From: Acidobacteriaceae bacterium
GTDB taxonomy: Bacteria > Acidobacteriota > Terriglobia > Terriglobales > Acidobacteriaceae
Assembly: GCA_003162255.1 (NCBI GenBank)
Contig: PMMJ01000007.1
Coordinates: 5,642 to 11,986, forward strand
DNA length: 6,345 nt
Direction: 5' to 3'
The notes below the pieces were generated by a model. The model was not told where the DNA came from. It saw only the letters and a program-made list of their open reading frames with translations, and searched no databases. The position numbers and the translations under genes were made by a program. Positions 1 to 5,621 of this stretch are shown here, piece after piece (position 1 is the stretch's first letter; the number at the start of each line of letters is the position of its first letter).

Positions 1-2
1 CT

Positions 3-1064
3 ACCCATCAAAATCTCGATTGGAACTCTCCCGATAACGAAGCTGCGATTCGAAGTGCTACGGAAGTTGTCATCGGAAGCCTCAAGGGGATTATTGCGGG
101 AGATGTTGCTGTGGCCACGTTGAGCGCTACGACCGCCGATAGTCCGCGCAACATTCCCAAGGCGCGACTGGTTGATCCGACGCTGCTCGATAGTGCGACC
201 GCACCCGAAGACGCTGCTCGGATCGAAACTCATCTCACGACACTGAAGCTAAGATTGAAAACTCGTCTCGACGATCCGCGCTGGCAATCCTTCCTAAACT
301 ATGAGGATCAACCCACAGTCATCAAGTCCCTCGCGGAATGGATGGAACGTTTTGGTATCGCTAAGCAAGAGGGGCCACGCGTTTCGATTATTGATCTCTC
401 GATGTTGAGCCACGAGGTCTTGCCATACGCATGTACTATCATTGGCCGTGTGCTGCTCGAAGCGCGCGAGAATTTAGCTGCCGCGCGTCGCTACAAGCAC
501 CCGTGGGTGCTCGTTCTGGAAGAGGCTCACAACTACGCACGTCCACCGCGTGCCGATGAAGAGCGGGGTCAAACACTCTCGCGTCTAGCGTTCGAGCGGA
601 TCGCTAAGGAAGGGCGCAAGTTCGGACTATCGCTGATCATCGCTAGCCAGCGGCCAAGCGAAGTTAGCCAAACCATCATCAGCCAATGCGCAAACTTCAT
701 CAGCCATCGGTTACAGAATCCTGACGATATCGACCATTTTCGCCGCATCATTCCGATGCAGGCTCGGCGCCTTCTAGATCAGGTGACCATTCTTGCCTCC
801 GGGGAGGCGATTGTCTTCGGCAGCGCGTTCCATGTGCCGAGTCGTGTTCAATTCGACCGGCCCATTCCCGGACCCTATAGCCAGACTGCTGCTCCGTTCT
901 ACGAGTGGAGCAAAGAGAAAGATCCCTTCCCACTCGCCGAAGTGATTGCTGCTTGGGGTATTCAGCAGCCAGTGCCGAATGAGGATGTAGCTCCCGAGCT
1001 GCCCACACCTACCGAAGCGCCGGCTTCCGAACCCGAGACACCCGATGACCAAGTTCCATTCTAA
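3..1064 (+). CDS. HerA-like ATPase / DNA translocase, C-terminal part (5' end outside window)
   Basis: The frame is open from the first complete codon at 3, so the gene begins to the left; the GTG at 111 is only an internal codon. The visible 353 residues carry the second half of a HerA/FtsK-type P-loop ATPase. The Walker B strand WVLVLEEAHNYA is encoded at 504-539. The sensor-like motif SQRPSEVSQTIISQC starts at 645 and leads into RLQNPDDIDHF, an arrangement typical of HerA. Walker A would lie upstream and is not seen. The protein ends in a tail of about 35 residues rich in Pro, Glu and Asp. HerA proteins form hexameric rings that move double-stranded DNA. They work with NurA in end processing, or with SIR2, DUF4297 or other effectors in anti-phage systems. 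The partner here is unknown because the upstream gene is off the window. The gene converges on parB. The family call is firm; the biological role is not. Confidence 0.85.
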   Translation, partial: THQNLDWNSPDNEAAIRSATEVVIGSLKGIIAGDVAVATLSATTADSPRNIPKARLVDPTLLDSATAPEDAARIETHLTTLKLRLKTRLDDPRWQSFLNYEDQPTVIKSLAEWMERFGIAKQEGPRVSIIDLSMLSHEVLPYACTIIGRVLLEARENLAAARRYKHPWVLVLEEAHNYARPPRADEERGQTLSRLAFERIAKEGRKFGLSLIIASQRPSEVSQTIISQCANFISHRLQNPDDIDHFRRIIPMQARRLLDQVTILASGEAIVFGSAFHVPSRVQFDRPIPGPYSQTAAPFYEWSKEKDPFPLAEVIAAWGIQQPVPNEDVAPELPTPTEAPASEPETPDDQVPF

Positions 1065-1122
1065 TAACCTAATGTGAGCCTTGATTGTACGCAGTTACAT
1101 GAAATCTAGCCGGGTAAAACAT

Positions 1123-1237
1123 CTAGTGCCACGACCGCGTGATAGTTCGTGCTTTCGATCAAAACTGGCCGGTGGAGAACGGGGCGTCCCGCCCGTCCCT
1201 CCCCACCGTATGACTAATCACGCAGTCACGGCACTAG
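1123..1237. repeat. Nested imperfect inverted repeat (115 bp, cruciform/hairpin potential)
   Basis: The arms 1123-1146 and 1213-1237 are reverse complements at 21 paired positions. There are 8 uninterrupted pairs (CTAGTGCC with GGCACTAG), then 3, 7 and 3, separated by mismatches and one bulged A at 1216. Inside lie a second stem, CGGTGG at 1170-1175 with CCACCG at 1203-1208, and a third, ACGGG at 1179-1183 with CCCGT at 1192-1196. Outside, TAAAACAT (1115-1122) and ATGTTTA (1249-1255) are also nearly complementary after an 11-base interruption on the right. No T-tract follows on either strand close to the outer stem. It could be a structured RNA, a relic of a small palindromic insertion, or a protein-binding site. 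Confidence 0.75.
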
Positions 1238-1285
1238 CACGTTTGGGCATGTTTAGACCAGCCGGTCGGGTGGGATAAAGAAGAC

Positions 1286-1301
1286 TCCTGCGCCAGCAGG
1301 A
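1286..1301 (+). repeat. Small perfect hairpin downstream of the herA-like gene
   Basis: TCCTGC (1286-1291) and GCAGGA (1296-1301) are perfect reverse complements around the 4-base loop GCCA. There is only a short CTTT sequence downstream on the plus strand and no real U-tract, so as a terminator for the plus-strand gene it would be weak. It may simply be part of the larger structured region. Confidence 0.35.
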
Positions 1302-1378
1302 CACCTTTGAATGGGCGGGCCTCAGGCTGGGCGCAGACGGACAACGAGAACGAACCTTCCCGCTGGCGAACCAGAAAT

Positions 1379-1423
1379 GAAAATCAAAGAAGAAGAATGG
1401 CGCTCGGACAGTTGCCGAGCGCC
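1379..1423 (-). terminator. Rho-independent terminator of parB
   Basis: Read on the minus strand, 18 bases after the parB stop, a perfect 9-bp GC-rich stem (GGCGCTCGG with CCGAGCGCC, at 1399-1407 and 1415-1423) encloses a 7-base loop. It is followed by a pyrimidine- and T-rich run (reverse complement of 1379-1398, ATTCTTCTTCTTTGATTTTC). This fits an intrinsic terminator ending the ardC-parB transcript. On the plus strand the stem is preceded by A-rich sequence but not followed by Ts, so it mainly works leftward. Confidence 0.85.
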
Positions 1424-1440
1424 TGAGCGGTTGGGTTGGG

Positions 1441-3048
1441 TTATGCTGCGGTTTTCGTTGAGCCTTTCTTGGTGGCTTTGTTTTGCTTGGCGGCACTCTT
1501 AGCTCGCTTCGCGGTGTAGTCCTGTTCAACGGCTTTGCGAATTCTGTCCACGTCCACGCGATGCCGCTTCGCCGTCACGATCAGCACGTCCGGGTCGCTG
1601 GTTGGCGCCCGATCTGTGCATTCCAGCAAAACGACCTCGATCAGCAGTTTTGAAAGTGCGCCCTCGTCCGGCTGCCGAAGCAACCGAGCAATGGCCTGCT
1701 GCACCTGCGGGTGCGTAACTTCGCTGGCCGAGCCTTCGACCAACTTGTGACGCCGCGCCAGCAATTCCCTTCGCAACGGTTCAAGTTTGTTCAAAAGAGC
1801 ACTCGCAACCAGCGCAAGGTCGGCGCGGTCAAGCGGTGCGCCGATGCGCTTGAGCACTTCGGCCAGTGTGCGGTGCCGCACCGTGGCTTCGAGCTTCTGG
1901 TGTTCCAGTTCTTTCCGGCGTTGTTCGCGTTCTTTGGCTGTCTGCGCCGGGTTAGGAGCGCGGCGGTCGGCGAAGTGTACCGGGCAGTTCGGCTCGGCGC
2001 AGACTTTCACCGCGCGCCCGCGCTCGGTGCCGTCTGCTACGATGGCCTCGCTCATGTGCTTGCATGGTTTCTGATAGGGCGAGAGCGGCTTCTTGGATTT
2101 CGCAGACTTGGCCGAGAGATTCAAGGCAACGTATTGGTTCCGTCCAAGCACTGCGCTGTTTCCGGGCGCTTTCCATTCGTTTGTAATCTGCACCAAGTTG
2201 GGTTTCTCGGCGATCTGACGCTCGACATTCTTCGTGAGCTTGTTGTTGAAGCAATCTTTATCGGTGCAACTGTCTTGCAAAGCCGCATCGAAAAGTAAGG
2301 TGTTAAAGCCGGTGCGCTTCGGGCAATTTGCGCAGCTTCCCGCTTCCGGCACAAGCGTCTCGTCGTTTTTGTCGAACGACACGGAATCGAGCGACAGCAA
2401 AATGTTCTGCTCGATCCACGCCGTCAAGTCACGGACGGGGCGCAGAATGCGTGTTTCTTTCCCGCCGTTCCAAAGGGTGTGGAAGGCAGCATCAAACGCC
2501 CGCTGTTGTTCCGCCTGTGGCAGCTTGGCGATTTCGAGCGCGTGGCCGACCCCGATTTCGTCGGCCAGAAACGCCTCAGCAATGGACGGCTGTAACTCGA
2601 CCAAGCGAAGTCGAGTGGCCACGAATGCCGGACTTTTCCCGGCCCTCGTTGCCAAGCTGTTGATGTCGTATTGAAGGCCGTCCGTATGCAAGAGGCCGTA
2701 AAACGCGAATGCCTCTTCCAACGGATGCACATTTTCACGCTGGATATTTTCGACCAATTGCGTTTCGACACAAGCCGCGTCCGAAAGTTCGATGATGCGA
2801 ACGGGCACTTCTTCCAACGTGGCGAGCTTGGCGGCGCGTAGTCGCCGCGCTCCAGCAATGACTTCGTACTTGTCTTCTTCAATGCTGCGGACAAGCAAGG
2901 GCTGTAATACACCTTGGGCCTTAAAGCTGGCAGCCAACTCTTCAAGGCTCTTGGCGTCAAATCTTTTGCGGGGATTGCTGGTGGACTCTACCAGCGCGGT
3001 AACGGGAACACTGCGATATTCATTGTTGCTTTGCACTGCGTTTTCCAT
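1441..3048 (-). CDS. parB: ParB/RepB/Spo0J-family partition protein, cysteine-rich variant
   Basis: The 535-residue product starts with a ParB N-terminal nuclease/CTPase fold (about residues 11-115). It includes GARRLRAAK at 66-74, matching the GxRRxRA nucleotide-binding box, and ENIQRENVHPLEEA at 100-113, matching the second ParB box. A helix-turn-helix DNA-binding region follows (about 121-175, with LATRAGKSPAFVATRLRLVEL split across it). Then come cysteines in pairs or near-pairs: C239/C242 (CANC), C261/C266 (CTDKDC), and C329, C350 and C355, which suggest metal binding. The C-terminus is a Lys/Ala-rich basic tail. At 535 residues it is much longer than chromosomal ParB (about 280-300). 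ParB proteins bind centromere-like sites and load as CTP-dependent clamps; members on mobile elements may act as regulators or nucleases instead. A strong ribosome binding site (AAGGAG) supports this start. It lies 89 bp downstream of ardC, probably in the same transcript. No ParA is next to it. Confidence 0.9.
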   Translation of the reverse strand: MENAVQSNNEYRSVPVTALVESTSNPRKRFDAKSLEELAASFKAQGVLQPLLVRSIEEDKYEVIAGARRLRAAKLATLEEVPVRIIELSDAACVETQLVENIQRENVHPLEEAFAFYGLLHTDGLQYDINSLATRAGKSPAFVATRLRLVELQPSIAEAFLADEIGVGHALEIAKLPQAEQQRAFDAAFHTLWNGGKETRILRPVRDLTAWIEQNILLSLDSVSFDKNDETLVPEAGSCANCPKRTGFNTLLFDAALQDSCTDKDCFNNKLTKNVERQIAEKPNLVQITNEWKAPGNSAVLGRNQYVALNLSAKSAKSKKPLSPYQKPCKHMSEAIVADGTERGRAVKVCAEPNCPVHFADRRAPNPAQTAKEREQRRKELEHQKLEATVRHRTLAEVLKRIGAPLDRADLALVASALLNKLEPLRRELLARRHKLVEGSASEVTHPQVQQAIARLLRQPDEGALSKLLIEVVLLECTDRAPTSDPDVLIVTAKRHRVDVDRIRKAVEQDYTAKRAKSAAKQNKATKKGSTKTAA

Positions 3049-3057
3049 AAGATGCGT

Positions 3058-3063
3058 CTCCTT
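3058..3063 (-). promoter_or_regulatory. Ribosome binding site of parB
   Basis: Minus-strand AAGGAG lies 9 bases before the ATG at 3046-3048 and fixes the parB start. The surrounding CAGACAAAAAGGAG resembles the ardC leader (GCAGACAAAGGAAAA), so the two genes may share a copied or co-regulated translation start region. Confidence 0.8.
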
Positions 3064-3089
3064 TTTGTCTGAGTAATGGTGGAAGTCAT

Positions 3090-3116
3090 GCGGACAGACA
3101 GACCTCGCCTGTCCGC
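3090..3116 (-). repeat. Hairpin in the ardC-parB spacer
   Basis: GCGGACAG (3090-3097) and CTGTCCGC (3109-3116) form a perfect 8-bp stem around an 11-base loop, between the ardC stop and the parB ribosome binding site. No T-tract follows on the minus strand, so it is more likely to stabilise or process the mRNA, or serve as a binding site, than to terminate transcription. Confidence 0.6.
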
Positions 3117-3137
3117 GCCGATTTGCGTGTGAGTGTT

Positions 3138-4145
3138 TTAGGCGGCTGGTTGTGCTACCTCGGCGAAATCTGCCGGTGCGGGCGGGTAATCCGCCTCTTG
3201 GGTTTCCGGTGTTGCCTCGGGCGCGGACTGCAGTTCCTGCGCTTCCGGCGGGACGGGTTCTTCCATTTCGATTGCCGCCAAAATCACTGCTGAGGTTTGC
3301 TGTACAACCTCAAGACTCTCCATCAACAACTCGGCGTTACCGTGATAGAGCTGAATGTACGAGGCGCTGGAATTCGGATTCAGGCCGATGGCTTTCGAGA
3401 CCACAAAGGCCACGGCTTCGGCTTCTGTCTCGCGCACAGTCTTGGTCGTGGTGGTGCGGCGCTCACAATGCCCGAGCTTCAAATGGGCGTACTCATGTAC
3501 CAATGTGGCAAGTTCTTCGGCCTCGGTCTGCCCCGGCAAGAGTCGAATAGTGGTGCCGACTGCCGTACCCAAGGCCGGGGCGATGTCGTCAGTAAGTTCG
3601 ACGGTGATGCCCTGCTCCTGCACGAACTGCCGCAAGCGGTCGAGATACACAGTGGCTTCCCCGGTGACCTCGCCGATGGATGGCAATGGTGCGCCTTCGG
3701 TTTGGGCTTGATCCCACACAAATACGCGGCGGAAGCCCAATAGCGCGGACTTATTTGCTTCGTCTTCGTTTGTTCCGGTTTCTGTGTTCTGCTTCTTGCG
3801 GCGTTTGCCGATCATCGGGGCGAGAATGGCAATGCCCTTTTCACCGCGTTTCACGCGGCGGCCGAGCTGGTTCCAAGTGAACATCCCGGCAACTCTTGTT
3901 GCGTCGGGTTTTTGTCTCGCTATTAAAAGGACATTCCCAAAGCTGTACGCATGGAAGTGCGCCATTGCATCAAGAAACGCGGTGAGACTTTCGCTGTGTC
4001 CGGCTTCCAGTTGCTCGATGAGATATTTCACGTTTTCGCGGATGAGTTGCTGTGCGGTGGCTGGTTTCCGGTTATTACTGCCGGAAGCCGCATTGACGGC
4101 GGCTGAGCCGTCGGTGTGGGTGTTGTTGTTGCTGTGATATTCCAT
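3138..4145 (-). CDS. ardC: ArdC-type antirestriction protein (ssDNA-binding domain plus zinc metallopeptidase domain)
   Basis: The product has 335 residues. After a polar, Asn/Ser-rich start (about 1-28), residues 30-145 form the ArdC N-terminal ssDNA-binding domain, recognisable from YSFGNVLLIARQKPDATRVAG (split around 67-87), TWNQLGRRVKRGEKGIAIL (90-108) and GFRRVFVWDQAQTEG (137-151). The C-terminal half is a metallopeptidase-like domain with LVHEYAHLKLGH (215-226), where H217, E218 and H221 form the HExxH site. ETEAEAVAFVVS (239-250) probably supplies the third zinc ligand. The last 40 residues are a Pro/Glu/Ala-rich tail. ArdC of plasmid R388 (and the related TraC1) helps incoming conjugative DNA survive restriction in the recipient. 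The start is supported by AAAGGA 6 bases upstream. The gene lies first in a probable ardC-parB unit and is preceded by a very strong hairpin that could control its translation. Confidence 0.92.
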   Translation of the reverse strand: MEYHSNNNTHTDGSAAVNAASGSNNRKPATAQQLIRENVKYLIEQLEAGHSESLTAFLDAMAHFHAYSFGNVLLIARQKPDATRVAGMFTWNQLGRRVKRGEKGIAILAPMIGKRRKKQNTETGTNEDEANKSALLGFRRVFVWDQAQTEGAPLPSIGEVTGEATVYLDRLRQFVQEQGITVELTDDIAPALGTAVGTTIRLLPGQTEAEELATLVHEYAHLKLGHCERRTTTTKTVRETEAEAVAFVVSKAIGLNPNSSASYIQLYHGNAELLMESLEVVQQTSAVILAAIEMEEPVPPEAQELQSAPEATPETQEADYPPAPADFAEVAQPAA

Positions 4146-4150
4146 TGTTT

Positions 4151-4157
4151 TTCCTTT
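4151..4157 (-). promoter_or_regulatory. Ribosome binding site of ardC
   Basis: Minus-strand AAAGGAA lies just before the ATG at 4143-4145 and selects that start. Its first four bases (AAAG, 4154-4157) are also the base of the long leader hairpin at 4154-4232, so access to the site may depend on whether the hairpin is open. Confidence 0.7.
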
Positions 4158-4232
4158 GTCTGCCCGGTGGGGCGTTTTTTTCTTTCAGTGCAGAGCGAAG
4201 CGAAGGAAAAAACGGACCACCGGGAGACAAAG
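4154..4232 (-). promoter_or_regulatory. Long imperfect hairpin in the ardC leader
   Basis: Arms 4154-4184 and 4203-4232 pair at 27 Watson-Crick positions, interrupted only by a bulged G (4162), a 2x2 internal loop (4171-4172 against 4215-4216) and one position (4181 against 4206) that can wobble on the plus strand but not in the minus-strand RNA. The apical loop is about 18 bases in the RNA. In mRNA the structure would end 8 bases before the ardC ATG and bury part of its ribosome binding site. It could act as a translational switch, an RNase target or a single-stranded-DNA structure active during conjugation. The pairing is read directly; the function is inferred. Confidence 0.75.
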
Positions 4233-4401
4233 AGGAACGAAGGAGGGCGAGGGGGAAGGACCGAGAGGCGGGCAGGGCAAGTGCCAAAGCGGCTTTATCG
4301 TTTGGCGCGCAGCCGTGCTGTCCCGAAGGGCCGTCCCGAAGCGGTCACCCTCGCCCGTGGGAGTGGAGAAGGAACGCGCGGCCAAGCGCATCCGAGCAGT
4401 T

Positions 4402-4444
4402 GGTTTTGCCTTGCAGAATCAGGCAAATGGAACGGCAGAAAACC
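4402..4444 (-). repeat. Two mutually exclusive stems in the ardC upstream region
   Basis: The segment TTTGCC at 4405-4410 can pair with GGCAAA at 4422-4427. Alternatively GGTTTTGCC at 4402-4410 can pair with GGC..AAAACC at 4434-4444, with a 2-base bulge. The same left arm cannot do both, which resembles the layout of an RNA switch, although each stem is short and no known riboswitch class is recognised. Confidence 0.35.
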
Positions 4445-4533
4445 GCTCGTCAGATATGTCTACTAAAATTGATGGGAATCAGCACACAGCGGGCACCCAC
4501 GGGAAGTCTCAAAGGTGGCGAGCGTGGCATTGG

Positions 4534-4554
4534 CGACTGACCGACAGTCAGTCG
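4534..4554. repeat. 21-bp palindrome, candidate operator or ParB/relaxase site
   Basis: CGACTGAC (4534-4541) and GTCAGTCG (4547-4554) are perfect 8-bp inverted repeats around the 5-base spacer CGACA. The size and spacing are typical of a dimeric regulator's binding site. It lies about 390 bp upstream of the ardC start. It does not match the canonical chromosomal parS. Confidence 0.6.
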
Positions 4555-4583
4555 GCTCGGAACACCGGGAGCCCTATTGTGCC

Positions 4584-4611
4584 ATTATGACGAGGTGACG
4601 AAAAGCAAAAC
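4584..4611 (-). promoter_or_regulatory. Weak candidate promoter reading toward ardC
   Basis: On the minus strand CATAAT (4584-4589) resembles a -10 element, with GTTTTG (4606-4611) 16 bases upstream as a poor -35. If used, it would place the 21-bp palindrome just downstream of the transcription start and give ardC a leader of more than 400 bases. The match is weak and the host's promoter consensus is unknown. Confidence 0.2.
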
Positions 4612-4630
4612 GCCTCCGGGCAGAGAAAGT

Positions 4631-4646
4631 GCGATTCGAACCCGCC
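4631..4646 (-). other. tRNA T-arm-like fragment, possible old attachment-site remnant
   Basis: The minus strand reads GGCGGGTTCGAATCGC, including the GGTTCGAATC core typical of tRNA T-arms, which many integrases use as attachment sites. The flanking bases do not form the full 5-bp T-stem, and I found no acceptor, anticodon or D-arm, so this is not a functional tRNA gene. It may be a remnant or a chance match. Confidence 0.2.
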
Positions 4647-4795
4647 TGAAAACGTAAACTGAAGGACTTGCAGCGCACAGGTAGCGACCTTAAGCAACGC
4701 AAGTTCACGGTAATACAGGGTGGAGGGTTCTTCCGCCCCGCCGTTCTATGGGGAACCGAAAGAGGGCCCAGATGCGCAGAACGAACGCGGCGCGG

Positions 4796-5617
4796 TCAGC
4801 GAGGCCAAGAGTCCGAACGCCTTGCGGCGCGCTCTTCTTCATATTCGTCGAGCTTGATGAGCATTGCCTCGTCGCGCCACCAGAGAAGTGAGAGAACCAA
4901 GCCCTGGTAGCTACGGATGGAGTGCTCGTGGATATAAGAACCTTCTGCAACCGGATGGTCGAACCATGCCGAAGCGTCTACATCGCCCGATGCGTCATCT
5001 TCTAGGTCATGCAGTATGTCGTAAGCATACGTGTTGGGACCGGGTGCCTGTGCCCACAGCGTCTTGCCCCCATCCCCCCGAACCGACCATTGGATGCCGC
5101 TTGCGCTGCTGCAGATGAGCATTGCCGGGAGCGGGCCGTGTTCGACCAAACGGATGGCTGTGGCGGTAAGACTTGTCGTAAAGGTTTTGGCCAAGGACTT
5201 CGCAGTATCGAAGTCCATCCGAGTGAAGGCCTTCGCCCGAGGTTTGAACATGGTAACGGGCATGAGGAGATCGCTTGCGTAACGGTTTGCCCTTGTCTCA
5301 GGGTTCGTTGAAGACCACTCTTTAAGGAATATCTTTTCTTCGCAGGAGAACAGGGACATCTTCCCGCGATCAAACATCCAGTGTCCGAGTTCGTGACCGG
5401 CAGAGAACCGTTGGCGCTCAATTCGGGAGTTGCTATCAATCGCGATGATCGCACGATCTTCGTTGCCCGTGATTCGTGCGGCACACCCCTCTAAAGGCTT
5501 GTAGAGGATCGTCGCGCCGCAATGCTGCGCGATTGCGCGGACATCCAACTCCTCGGGTTCCGTGATTCCAAGGTCTTGAAGGAGAGCATCTGGAGAACGA
5601 AAGAAAGGAGCACCCAT
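4796..5617 (-). CDS. ImmA/IrrE-family metallo-endopeptidase
   Basis: The 273-residue product has SAGHELGHWMFD at 72-83, in which HELGH (75-79) is the zinc-binding HExxH site. ETRANRYASDLLMP at 107-120 supplies the downstream glutamate and the conserved ANxFAxxLLMP-like segment of this family. An N-terminal segment with ALLQDLGITEPEELDVRAIA (11-30) leads into the peptidase fold. The part after residue 170 is not assigned to a family. ImmA of ICEBs1 cleaves the repressor ImmR to induce transfer, and IrrE/PprI cleaves DdrO in Deinococcus after DNA damage; a similar repressor-cleaving role is plausible. No repressor with an HTH is fused to it or visible in the window. I chose the ATG at 5615-5617, 4 bases after the upstream stop. 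The frame could run back to 5755, but that part overlaps the upstream gene out of frame and lacks family similarity. Confidence 0.9.
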   Translation of the reverse strand: MGAPFFRSPDALLQDLGITEPEELDVRAIAQHCGATILYKPLEGCAARITGNEDRAIIAIDSNSRIERQRFSAGHELGHWMFDRGKMSLFSCEEKIFLKEWSSTNPETRANRYASDLLMPVTMFKPRAKAFTRMDFDTAKSLAKTFTTSLTATAIRLVEHGPLPAMLICSSASGIQWSVRGDGGKTLWAQAPGPNTYAYDILHDLEDDASGDVDASAWFDHPVAEGSYIHEHSIRSYQGLVLSLLWWRDEAMLIKLDEYEEERAARRSDSWPR

Positions 5618-5621
5618 AGAT

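Larger units (their letters stand above)
1065..1440. other. Non-coding region between convergent herA-like gene and parB
   Basis: This stretch of 376 bases shows no credible gene; its short open frames have no recognisable domain and lack good ribosome binding sites. It holds a long imperfect palindrome (1123-1237), a small hairpin (1286-1301) and, at its right end, a terminator reading leftward out of parB. The hexamer AGCCGG occurs as a direct repeat at 1108-1113 and 1260-1265, either side of the palindrome. Its simplest role is to end transcription of the two converging genes, but the palindrome is larger than that needs. Confidence 0.7.
4146..4795. other. 650-bp non-coding region upstream of ardC
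   Basis: I see no convincing gene here on either strand: the short frames are low-complexity, without domains, and run across the structured sequence. The region contains, from left to right, the ardC ribosome binding site, a 79-base hairpin (4154-4232), a strongly purine-rich plus strand (about 4196-4290), a repeated GTCCCGAAG at 4320-4328 and 4333-4341, competing stems at 4402-4444, a 21-bp palindrome at 4534-4554, a weak promoter candidate, and a tRNA T-arm-like fragment at 4631-4646. It separates the ImmA operon from ardC, both read leftward, and is the most likely place for the ardC promoter and for any cis-acting maintenance or transfer site. Confidence 0.7.

Noticed and set aside
1105..1265. 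Integron attC site
   Set aside because: The palindrome lacks the paired RYYYAAC and GTTRRRY core sites in the right places, and no integron integrase is present.
1711..2674. Long plus-strand open frames inside parB
   Set aside because: They lie antisense to a strongly supported ParB gene and their translations look like shadows of its codon pattern.
4116..4590. Several overlapping plus-strand open frames of about 115-145 residues
   Set aside because: They run through the ardC leader hairpin and purine-rich sequence, have low-complexity Arg/Gly-rich translations and show no domains.
4600..4720. Complete tRNA or tmRNA gene on the minus strand
   Set aside because: Only the T-loop core is present; the T-stem does not pair fully and no acceptor, anticodon or D-arm could be found.
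1065..4795. Canonical chromosomal parS site for the ParB
   Set aside because: I looked in the non-coding parts for a TGTTTCACGTGAAACA-like 16-mer and found none.
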